Shown here piece by piece: positions 44,549-51,341 of a stretch of 51,341 bases of DNA. How positions within the stretch are numbered: the stretch's first letter is position 1; the number at the start of each line of letters is the position of its first letter. This stretch comes from Bryobacterales bacterium (lineage in GTDB: Bacteria > Acidobacteriota > Terriglobia > Bryobacterales > UBA6623), in assembly GCA_028819235.1 (NCBI GenBank), contig JAPPMC010000156.1, positions 1 to 51,341 on the forward strand. Direction: 5' to 3'. Made by a program: the position numbers and the translations under genes. The notes beneath the pieces were generated by a model that was given only the letters and a program-made list of their open reading frames with translations, ran no database searches and was not told the origin of the DNA.

Positions 44549-45667
44549 TCAGCTGTTCTGCTCGAGCTTCCAGCGCTTGCCGATGGCGTCGGCGGCAACA
44601 ATGGCGTCCCGGACGGCGCCGGAGCTGACTTCGAACGGCTCGTTGTGGATGGTCTCTCCCGGCGCGACCGACCGCCGCGAAATGCGCTCCAAGTCCTCGT
44701 CGCCGCACGAAGGAAGCCCCACATCCGCCAGCGTGATCGGCAGTCCCACCGATGTCGAGAATGAGAGCACCTCTTGGATCAGCGAGGTCGGCTTGCCCTC
44801 CAGGACTAGCTGAACAAGGGTCCCGAACGCGACCTTCTCGCCATGGTAATAGGGGTGCGTACCGCCGGCTGCCGTGAGGCCGTTGTGCACCGAGTGCGCG
44901 GCGGCCAGCCCGGACGACTCGAACCCCAATCCGGACAGTAGGGTATTGGCTTCCACCAGTCGCTCGAGAGCCGGGCTGACGGCGCGGTTCGTCGCCGCGT
45001 CCATCGCGGTGCGTCCGTCCTCGAGCAGCGTCCGGTAGCAGAGCTCGGCCAAGGCCAGAGCGCTCTGCGTGGACGCCCCTCCGCGCATGTTCTTTACTCG
45101 ACCCTCGACGCAAGTGCGGGCCTCGAACACTGTTGCGAGGGCGTCCCCCATGCCCGCTGCCAGCAGTCGTGGCGGGGCGTTCGCGATCACTCGGGTGTCA
45201 ACCAATACGAGATCCGGATTTCGGCCGTAGACCCGATAGTCCACTACGACGCCCTGCTCGTCGTAGAGCACCGAGAGAGCGGAGCAGGGGGCGTCGCTGG
45301 ACGCAACGGTCGGGCAGTTCACGACCGAAAGGTCCAGTTCTGCGGCAACTGCCCGCGCCGTGTCGAGGACCTTTCCTCCGCCGGCACCGACGATCACTTC
45401 GGCCTTGGCCGCTGCGGCGACTGCCTTGACGCGCTCAATCTCCCGGTGGCTGCACTCCCCCGAGAAGGCCTCCACCCCGTAGGCTATGTCGGAATCGCCG
45501 AATGTCTGCCTCCACACTGGGCCGAGCTGGGCCGCCGCGCTGCGCCCGGCGAGTACAAGAGCCGGGCCTTGGAGGCCGATGCGCGTCATCTCGGCGCCAA
45601 GGGATTTCGTTGCGTCCACCCCTTGGGTGTAGCGGGATGGTGCGGAGAAGACGCTGAGCATGATCAA
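44549..45667 (-). CDS. gldA: Glycerol dehydrogenase (iron-containing alcohol dehydrogenase family)
   Basis: The 372-residue protein has the GldA layout: the N-terminal dinucleotide domain with AEVIVGAGGGKVLDTARAVA, the PTVASSDAPCSALSVLY block, and metal ligands D175 (GMGDALATVFEARTC), H258 (AAAHSVHNGLT) and H275 (YYHGEKVAFG). These positions agree with the zinc ligands of glycerol dehydrogenases. It would oxidise glycerol to dihydroxyacetone with NAD, complementing the glycerol kinase encoded elsewhere in the window. No dihydroxyacetone kinase is seen. It could also act on another polyol or hydroxyketone. It lies between the convergent protein of unknown function and the divergent tRNA-Gly gene. 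Confidence 0.92.
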   Translation of the reverse strand: MIMLSVFSAPSRYTQGVDATKSLGAEMTRIGLQGPALVLAGRSAAAQLGPVWRQTFGDSDIAYGVEAFSGECSHREIERVKAVAAAAKAEVIVGAGGGKVLDTARAVAAELDLSVVNCPTVASSDAPCSALSVLYDEQGVVVDYRVYGRNPDLVLVDTRVIANAPPRLLAAGMGDALATVFEARTCVEGRVKNMRGGASTQSALALAELCYRTLLEDGRTAMDAATNRAVSPALERLVEANTLLSGLGFESSGLAAAHSVHNGLTAAGGTHPYYHGEKVAFGTLVQLVLEGKPTSLIQEVLSFSTSVGLPITLADVGLPSCGDEDLERISRRSVAPGETIHNEPFEVSSGAVRDAIVAADAIGKRWKLEQNS

Positions 45668-45777
45668 TGGCGATTGTATGGGACTCTCTCGCGAGCCATG
45701 TATTCGAGCCCATTTCGGCCCGCGCCTTGAAATGTCTCCGATCGGGGCTCACCGGCGCGAATCTGCGCGACAGCCAT

Positions 45778-45808
45778 TTGCCAACTGGCGCAGGACGTGT
45801 GATAGACT
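45778..45808 (+). promoter_or_regulatory. Candidate tRNA-Gly promoter
   Basis: A TTGCCA (45778-45783) and, after 19 bp, TAGACT (45803-45808) lie just upstream of the tRNA start at 45817. The spacer is slightly long and the -10 is a four-of-six match, so this is only a plausible promoter. Confidence 0.35.
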
Positions 45809-45816
45809 GCGCACGT

Positions 45817-45891
45817 GCGGGAGTAGTTCAGAGGTAGAACGTCAGCTTCCCAAGCTGAATGTCGCGGGTTCGATCCCCGTCTCCCGCTCCA
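45817..45891 (+). tRNA. tRNA-Gly (anticodon CCC)
   Basis: A full cloverleaf is present. The acceptor GCGGGAG pairs with CTCCCGC, the D-arm is AGTTCAGAGGTAGAAC, the anticodon stem TCAGC/GCTGA encloses the loop TTCCCAA, and the T-arm GGGTTCGATCCCC is canonical. The anticodon reads CCC (GGG glycine codon). The discriminator is T and the CCA tail is encoded. It is 75 nt long including CCA. Confidence 0.97.
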
Positions 45892-46029
45892 ATTTCCCCA
45901 GCTGGCCGCCGAGCGTTTGGGTGGCTTTCCGAGGCCAGCGGGGCTGCAAGACGGCGCGTTCCCTTCGATTGTTTCTGGCGAACCTTGGCACCCGGCTAAG
46001 GGTCTGTGGGCCGGCCCCCTCAACCGCCG

Positions 46030-47829
46030 TCAGGGGCCAACTACCGGCAGGAGGATGTGCGACGGGCGCTCGGCCGAGTGCCAAACAGTCTGAGTTGCAA
46101 CAACAGCGTCGTCGCTCGTGCCGAAGGGCTCCCCGTTGTTGAGATTGCGGGCGAATTGCGGGAAGTGGCTGCTCGTGACGTGCACGCGGATCCGGTGGCC
46201 CGGTTGGAAGCTGTTCGCCGTTCCGACCATGTCGATCTCCATTCGGTACACCGTTCCCGGTTCCATCAGGACCTGCTTGGCTAGGCCCTCCCGATGCCGT
46301 GCCCGCAGAATCCCCTCGGCGACATTGATCGAGCGGCCGTCCGGGTACACGTCAACCAGCTTGGCGACGAAGTCAGTGTCTGCGGCGCTTGAGGAGGCGT
46401 GCAGCACCAGCTTGAGCGGTCCGATCACATCCAGCGGCTCTTCCAAGATCTCCGATGTGTAGACCAGAATGTCCGGCCGATGCTCGATCGGCCTCTGGTC
46501 CCTGGGACCCGACGCGGTGGCAACGCCGCAGCAGTTAGCACCGCCCAAGCTCGGAACGGGATTCGCGGGATCGTAGCGAAAGCTGTCCGGGACGGAGTCC
46601 GCCGAAGGCTTGCTCCACGACAGCGTACCGTCGCCGTGCGATCCGCCGGCCCGACCGGCACTGTCCAGGAACAGCGGTCGGTACTCGGTTCTGGCAAGGG
46701 GGTATTCGTCCTCGAGCGTCCACTCGTTCCGCCCCATGACAAAGATCTTCACGGGAGGCTCATCTGCCAGACCGTTGGCGATCCCCTTGAGCCAGTAATC
46801 GAACCAGCGCAGCGCCAGCGCGTTCGTGCCCACAACGGCCGAGGGCCCCCAGTCCATGTCTCCGACCTCCCGCGAGACGCCGTGCTCCCACGGGCCGATA
46901 ACCATGTGGCTTCCCTCACGGGCCTCGCTCGTAGCTCCCTCCGCGCTGACGCCCGCGAATCCTCGCAGCGTGCCCTGGGCAAAGATGTCGAAGAATCCGC
47001 CCATGGTGTGGACCGGCACTGAGATCATCCCGAAGTCTTCCTCGACGCTGAGCGAGTGCCAGTACTCGTCATAGTCCGGATGGGCCAGCCAATCGTCGTA
47101 GAACCGGGCGTTTCGTCCGACGAGGGCCTGCATTTCGTTCAGGGGCAGGTGCCAGACGACACGGTCGTAGGAGATCGCTTCGGGCCCGCCGGCGACCGTG
47201 TGGGGTCCCGTGTTCTGCATGATGCGAGATTCCTGCCGGACCGGCCCCCATCCGAAGTTGAATGCCAGCCTCCACCCCCCATTGACCGTGATCCAGTCGT
47301 GGTAGATGCTGGTCGAAGCCACACGGGGAAAGATCGTCACAAGGTGTGGCGGACGGGACTGGGCTGCGCGCCACTGGACGTGCCCCAAGTAGGAGCCGCC
47401 CTCCATGCCCACCTTCCCGTTGGACCACGGCTGCACGGCCGCCCACTCCACTGTGTCGTATCCGTCGTTCAAATCGTCCCGGAACGGTTCCCAGCGCCCC
47501 TCGGACTCGTGGCGTCCCCGAACGTCTTGGAACACGTAGGCATAGCCCCGACGGGAGAAGTAGACCGCCGCGCCGTAGGCACTTGGTGGCCTCTCCGTCG
47601 AATACGGCGTCCGCGACACAATCACTGGGTAGCGCCCATCGCCAATCGGGCGGTACACATCGGCGTAGAGCACGACCCCGTCCCGCATCGGAATCGGAAC
47701 GCGGTTCTCGATACGGATGTCATTGCGAGGAGGGGAATCGGTCGGGAATTCGAATCCCGCCGCCGGGCTGACGAACAGCGCCAGGGCGATCAGGTGGAGT
47801 GGGGCTTGGGTCGTTGTGCGAAGACTCAT
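46030..47829 (-). CDS. CocE/NonD-family hydrolase (X-Pro dipeptidyl-peptidase S15-like), exported
   Basis: The protein has about 599 residues from the ATG at 47829, with an AAGGA-type site about 13 bp upstream (the frame is open to 47856). A signal peptide ends near FVSPAAG. The S15/CocE layout is clear: an N-terminal hydrolase core with VPIPMRDGVVLYADVYRP, the nucleophile motif GMEGGSYLGHVQW (G-x-S-Y-x-G), then WAAVQPWSNGKVG just before it, an inserted cap region, and a C-terminal jelly-roll domain (PLKLVLHASSSAADTDFVAK, GHRIRVHVTSSHFPQFARN). Members act on acyl, ester or X-Pro peptide bonds; relatives include cocaine esterase and glutaryl-7-ACA acylase. The physiological substrate is unknown. 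Confidence 0.92.
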   Translation of the reverse strand: MSLRTTTQAPLHLIALALFVSPAAGFEFPTDSPPRNDIRIENRVPIPMRDGVVLYADVYRPIGDGRYPVIVSRTPYSTERPPSAYGAAVYFSRRGYAYVFQDVRGRHESEGRWEPFRDDLNDGYDTVEWAAVQPWSNGKVGMEGGSYLGHVQWRAAQSRPPHLVTIFPRVASTSIYHDWITVNGGWRLAFNFGWGPVRQESRIMQNTGPHTVAGGPEAISYDRVVWHLPLNEMQALVGRNARFYDDWLAHPDYDEYWHSLSVEEDFGMISVPVHTMGGFFDIFAQGTLRGFAGVSAEGATSEAREGSHMVIGPWEHGVSREVGDMDWGPSAVVGTNALALRWFDYWLKGIANGLADEPPVKIFVMGRNEWTLEDEYPLARTEYRPLFLDSAGRAGGSHGDGTLSWSKPSADSVPDSFRYDPANPVPSLGGANCCGVATASGPRDQRPIEHRPDILVYTSEILEEPLDVIGPLKLVLHASSSAADTDFVAKLVDVYPDGRSINVAEGILRARHREGLAKQVLMEPGTVYRMEIDMVGTANSFQPGHRIRVHVTSSHFPQFARNLNNGEPFGTSDDAVVATQTVWHSAERPSHILLPVVGP

Positions 47830-48084
47830 GCAGGATCGTTCCTTGGACCTTGGCAATGATGGCGTGCTGCGTGCCTGCCAGTGCGGATGCCTTGGGAAAT
47901 CATATTCCTTCCCGGTCGGCCTTAGGTTCCTTCAGGCGGCACCTGTCTCTGTTGGGCGGTTGCAAGGGTGCTCCCTTTCGGATGGATGTTGGTCGTCGCC
48001 GAGCTGGCGCTAGAATGTCGTGTCTGTCCTCCCATGGTTGGCTCCCAGTCGCGTTTATCAGTTCAAACCCTACTGTGCAGCCCG
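47830..48084. other. Divergent intergenic region between S15 hydrolase and sulfatase
   Basis: This 255-bp region should hold the promoters of both genes. The sulfatase frame is open upstream to 47968, but the extra residues are not signal-like. No strong consensus boxes or operators were recognised. Confidence 0.35.
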
Positions 48085-49842
48085 ATGACGGCGGCAATAC
48101 TTGCCGTGGCCATCGGAGCGTGCGGTACAAGTGCGCCCGGAGACCTTCGCCGGCCCAACGTCATCATCATTCTCACCGACGACCAAGGCTACGGCGACAT
48201 GTCGGCGCACGGCAATCCGGTCCTTGAGACTCCCAACCTCGACAAGCTCCACGACGAGAGCGTTCGGCTGACCGACTTTCACGTCGCGCCGGTCTGCACG
48301 CCCACGAGAGGCGAGCTCATGACTGGCCAGTATTCGCTGCGCAACAAGGCCGGAATGGTGCCTGCCGGCAGGAACCTGATGCGGCGCGACGTGCCCACCA
48401 TGCCCGAGGTATTTGCCGCCAACGGGTATGCGACCGGGCTTTTTGGCAAGTGGCACTTGGGGGACACGTACCCACACCGGCCCGTGGATCGCGGGTTCGA
48501 ACGGGTGGTCTGGCACAAGGGCTGGGGCTTCGCCTCCGAGATCGAGTATGACAACGACTACTACTACACCCGCTACCTCGACCAGGACATTGTCCGCTTC
48601 TCCGACCGCTTCTGCACTGACCTGTGGTTCGATGCCGCGATGGAATGGATGGGCGAGCAAGCCGACGCCGGACAGCCATTCTTCACGTATTTGGCGCTGA
48701 ACACACCCCACTCCCCGTTCAACTCGCTCGCCAAGCACTATCAGGCCTATGGTGCGCGGGTTGAAGACCCCTTACTGGCGCACTTCTTCGGATTGATCGC
48801 CAGCATCGACGAGAACGTGGCGCGCCTTGACCGTTGGCTCGGCGAGCGTGGGCTGAGGCAGAACACGTTGTTGCTCTTTATGAACGACAACGGCACTGCC
48901 AAGGGCGAGACGGTGTTCAATGCCGGCATGCGCGGGAAGAAGGGCAGCCCGTACGACGGCGGACACCGCGCGATCTTTTTCCTCCGCTGGCCCGACGGCG
49001 AACTCGGTGATCCTCGCGAGATCCGGTATGCATCCCACGTCGCCGATGTCCTTCCGACCCTGGCGGACCTGGTGGGATTGGCTGTGCCGCAAGGCGCCTC
49101 TTTCGACGGCGACACCCTGGTTCCCGTCTTCCGCTCTCCGGACGGCACGGGGGCGGACCGGAAGATCGTGGTCCAGTACGGGGGCAGGATTCGGCCTGAA
49201 CAGTACTCGGACAGTGCGGTCATCTGGAACCAATGGCGCCTAGTGGGCGACTCCGAACTCTATGACATCCACGCCGACCCCGGCCAGAAGTCCAACGTTG
49301 CAGACCAGAACGAGGAAGTCGTCCGGGAGATGCGCGCCCACTACGAGCGGTATTGGAGCGAGATCGCGGAGTCGGTCGAGGAAGTCGAACCGCTCGTGAT
49401 TCGATCCGGACCCGGGACGTTCACCGACCTTACGTCGAACAGCTGGGTCGAGGTTGATTGCGACAATCGCACGCGGGTGGCGGAGACCTGCGGGCCGGCC
49501 CGAGGAGGCGTCTGGCAGGTTGATGCCCGGGCCGCCGGCCGATACTTGGTCGAGGTCCGGCGCTGGCCCTTCCACCTTGAACGCGACCTTACGAAGGCAG
49601 GTCCGGCGGCGACCATTGGGGGAGTCCTGATCACTCCTGGCAAGGCTCTAGCAATTCGGTCCGCAGCCCTGAGCGTCAACGGCGCGAATCCAACCGTCTC
49701 CACTGCCGGGAAAGGTGCCAGAGGCGTCCCCTTTGAGGTCACCCTGCTGGAAGGCCGCAGCACCCTCCAGGCATGGTTCCGGGACGCATCCGGACGGGAC
49801 ATCTCCGGCGCGTACTACGCTCGCGTCCAGCGAGCCGAGTAG
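48085..49842 (+). CDS. Sulfatase with C-terminal extension, lipoprotein-like (sulfatase 3)
   Basis: The protein has about 585 residues from the ATG at 48085 (the frame is open to 47968 without signal character). The N-terminus MTAAILAVAIGACG has a lipobox-like end. Catalytic motifs are ILTDDQGYGD (D32, D33), PVCTPTR with the formylglycine Cys71, TGLFGKWHLGD and FMNDNGTAKG. This set resembles arylsulfatase A/B-type enzymes. The core ends near LYDIHADPGQKSNVADQNEE. The last 140 or so residues form a separate, strand-rich extension (EVDCDNRTRVAETCGPARGG, GRYLVEVRRWPFHLERDLTK), not part of the sulfatase core. The next sulfatase begins 5 bp after the stop, so the two are co-transcribed. Confidence 0.93.
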   Translation: MTAAILAVAIGACGTSAPGDLRRPNVIIILTDDQGYGDMSAHGNPVLETPNLDKLHDESVRLTDFHVAPVCTPTRGELMTGQYSLRNKAGMVPAGRNLMRRDVPTMPEVFAANGYATGLFGKWHLGDTYPHRPVDRGFERVVWHKGWGFASEIEYDNDYYYTRYLDQDIVRFSDRFCTDLWFDAAMEWMGEQADAGQPFFTYLALNTPHSPFNSLAKHYQAYGARVEDPLLAHFFGLIASIDENVARLDRWLGERGLRQNTLLLFMNDNGTAKGETVFNAGMRGKKGSPYDGGHRAIFFLRWPDGELGDPREIRYASHVADVLPTLADLVGLAVPQGASFDGDTLVPVFRSPDGTGADRKIVVQYGGRIRPEQYSDSAVIWNQWRLVGDSELYDIHADPGQKSNVADQNEEVVREMRAHYERYWSEIAESVEEVEPLVIRSGPGTFTDLTSNSWVEVDCDNRTRVAETCGPARGGVWQVDARAAGRYLVEVRRWPFHLERDLTKAGPAATIGGVLITPGKALAIRSAALSVNGANPTVSTAGKGARGVPFEVTLLEGRSTLQAWFRDASGRDISGAYYARVQRAE

Positions 49843-49847
49843 GTCTT

Positions 49848-51281
49848 ATGCGAACCCCGATTCTGCTCGCGGCGATCGTGCTTGGATCACCTCTGGGCAC
49901 AGTTGCTGGCTCCGAGCGTCCCAACATCGTTCTTGCCATGGCCGACGACTTGGGATGGGGTGAAACGGGGTATAACCGCCATCCATATCTGCTGACACCG
50001 GTTCTGGATGAGATGGCGGCTACCGGCCTGCGGTTCGATCGCTTCTACGCGGCCGCGCCGACATGCTCTCCCACGCGGGCATCCATCCTCACGGGTCGGC
50101 ATCCGAACCGCTCGGGCGTCTTCTCCCCGAACCACACCACTCGCCCCGAAGAGGTTACGATCGCTCGCATCCTGCGAGACGCCGGGTACCGCACAGGACA
50201 CTTTGGGAAGTGGCACGTTGGGGCGGTAAAGGCCGAGTCGCCAACCAGCCCGGGCCGCATGGGCTACGAGGAATACCTCGCGCACGACAACTTCTTTGAG
50301 ATGCACCCGCCGCTGAGCCGCAATGGCGCGCCACCGGACACCGTTCGCGGCGAGAGCTCCAAAATCTGCGTTGACGCTGCGCTCGACTTCATCCGGTCCG
50401 TGCAACAGCAGGGAAGTGAGCCGTTCTTCGTGACCCTTTGGTTCGGATCGCCGCACAGTCCCTACAGGGCGCTGCACGAGGATGTGGAGCGATACAGCGA
50501 TGTGCCCGGCCGGGAACTGGCACGGCGCTACGCCGAAATCACAGCGTTGGACCGGGCCTTGGGTGAGTTCCGCACCGCATTGCGCGAGATGGGCGCTGCC
50601 GGCGACACGCTGCTGTGGTTCACCTCAGACAACGGGATCACACTCGAGGGCATCCCTCAGGAGCAGAGGCAGTGGCTGTATAACGGCGGATGGCGCGGTA
50701 GCAAGGGAAGCCTGTATGAGGGGGGGCTGCTTGTGCCCGGGATAATTGAGTGGCCCTCAAAGATCACCTCGGGTCGCCAGACGCCAGTGACGGCGGTGAC
50801 CACGGACATATTCCCCACCGTGCTGGCTTTGATAGGCCTCAAGCATCCCCATCCCGATCGGCCACTTGACGGTCTGGACCTTTCGCCCCTGATCCTCAGT
50901 GCCGATATGGACCGCCGTCCGGAGCCGGTCGGCTTCTGGGTCTATGACCGGACGGCCGAGGCCGGAAATCCGCGTTGGATGGATCCCGATCTCACGCGCG
51001 GCACAACGCCGACGACGCGCAATCCCGGGATCGATTTTGTCAACTTCCGGCATCCCGTGGCCAAGACGAGCGACTTCGGGGGCACGGCGGCTTGGCGAGA
51101 CGCCAGGTACAAACTGGTGCGGATCCGCTCACGGGAGCCGGAGTTGTACGACCTGCTTGAGGACCCTCGCGAGCGCGTCGATCTTGCTGCCCGCCACCCG
51201 GACCGAGTCCGGGGCATGGTCGTCGAACTCGAGGAATGGCAGCGCAGCGTCGAGCGGAGCCTCGCGGGGCAGGACTACTAG
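49848..51281 (+). CDS. Sulfatase, exported (sulfatase 4)
   Basis: The protein has about 477 residues from the ATG at 49848, which gives a signal peptide (residues 1-21) and lies 5 bp after the preceding stop; the frame is open to 49773. Motifs are LAMADDLGWGE (D33, D34), APTCSPTR with the formylglycine Cys73, HFGKWHVGAV and WFTSDNGITLEG. The layout resembles arylsulfatases active on glycosaminoglycan-type or polysaccharide sulfates; this is inference. It is closest in motif pattern to the neighbouring sulfatase 3 (both S/N-D-N-G at the second metal site), while sulfatases 1 and 2 use D-H-G, so two different sulfatase branches are represented in the window. Confidence 0.94.
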   Translation: MRTPILLAAIVLGSPLGTVAGSERPNIVLAMADDLGWGETGYNRHPYLLTPVLDEMAATGLRFDRFYAAAPTCSPTRASILTGRHPNRSGVFSPNHTTRPEEVTIARILRDAGYRTGHFGKWHVGAVKAESPTSPGRMGYEEYLAHDNFFEMHPPLSRNGAPPDTVRGESSKICVDAALDFIRSVQQQGSEPFFVTLWFGSPHSPYRALHEDVERYSDVPGRELARRYAEITALDRALGEFRTALREMGAAGDTLLWFTSDNGITLEGIPQEQRQWLYNGGWRGSKGSLYEGGLLVPGIIEWPSKITSGRQTPVTAVTTDIFPTVLALIGLKHPHPDRPLDGLDLSPLILSADMDRRPEPVGFWVYDRTAEAGNPRWMDPDLTRGTTPTTRNPGIDFVNFRHPVAKTSDFGGTAAWRDARYKLVRIRSREPELYDLLEDPRERVDLAARHPDRVRGMVVELEEWQRSVERSLAGQDY

Positions 51282-51341
51282 CCCCGCCCGCAGGCAGATT
51301 CAATGTTTGATGCGGTTTAACGCGGCGCGTCGATTGAGCTG

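Noticed and set aside
44549..45667. Alternative call as maleylacetate reductase
   Set aside because: The metal ligand spacing and the AAAHSVHNGLT and HGEKVAFG blocks fit glycerol dehydrogenases better.
1..51341. CRISPR arrays, toxin-antitoxin pairs, phage or defence islands
   Set aside because: No regularly spaced repeats, no paired small toxin/antitoxin frames and no structural or nuclease genes were seen. The CPBP protease alone is not evidence of a bacteriocin or abortive-infection system.
51282..51341. Tail after the last sulfatase
   Set aside because: Only 60 bases remain; nothing can be supported.

Overview
The window is GC-rich and carries no rRNA, so the taxon is inferred. Two very large Oar-like TonB-dependent receptors that begin with a carboxypeptidase-regulatory-like domain, a receiver protein with a C-terminal helical tail, many sulfatases, Tat-exported oxidoreductases and lipoproteins, and a cytochrome c/TPR fusion all suggest a Gram-negative heterotroph, most likely an acidobacterium. 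The lifestyle looks like scavenging of complex, partly sulfated organic matter (free-living or host-associated).

Layout. 1-15.9 kb: the 3' part of a Gfo/Idh/MocA oxidoreductase; a Tat-exported enolase-superfamily dehydratase; a secreted protein of unknown function; a quinone oxidoreductase/sulfatase pair with overlapping stop and start; a second enolase-superfamily enzyme; a minus-strand run of sulfatase, FG-GAP lipoprotein and glycerol kinase; tRNA-Arg(TCT); then a minus-strand run of rpe, a BamD-like lipoprotein and a receiver-domain protein. 15.9-28.4 kb: the first TonB receptor, a decayed group II intron reverse transcriptase, an Ogt-type alkyltransferase, a cyclase-family lipoprotein, a Tat-exported amidohydrolase, a sialidase followed by a frameshifted Gfo/Idh/MocA remnant, and an acetamidase/formamidase-family enzyme. 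This segment is unusually poor in intact genes. 29-40.3 kb: a cytochrome c/copper-monooxygenase-like/TPR fusion, the second TonB receptor, a mutarotase-like lipoprotein, and a plus-strand run of M14 peptidase, unknown protein and class IV aminotransferase. 40.4-45.9 kb: an esterase, then housekeeping genes (holA, rpsT), a CPBP protease, a secreted protein of unknown function, glycerol dehydrogenase and tRNA-Gly(CCC). 46-51.3 kb: a CocE/S15 hydrolase and two tandem sulfatases.

How the genes may work together (inference). Four sulfatases, a sialidase, two sugar-acid dehydratase-like enzymes, Gfo/Idh/MocA enzymes and two outer-membrane receptors fit stepwise breakdown of sulfated or sialylated glycans. 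Glycerol can enter by phosphorylation (GlpK) or by oxidation (GldA-like). No formylglycine-generating enzyme is visible here, although all four sulfatases carry the Cys motif it modifies.

I found no CRISPR array, toxin-antitoxin pair, phage module, recognisable defence island or biosynthetic cluster. The most notable items are two multi-frameshift pseudogenes, an alkyltransferase with an altered active-site motif, the cytochrome/monooxygenase/TPR fusion, and a suspicious 0.2-kb coding overlap near 43.6 kb.
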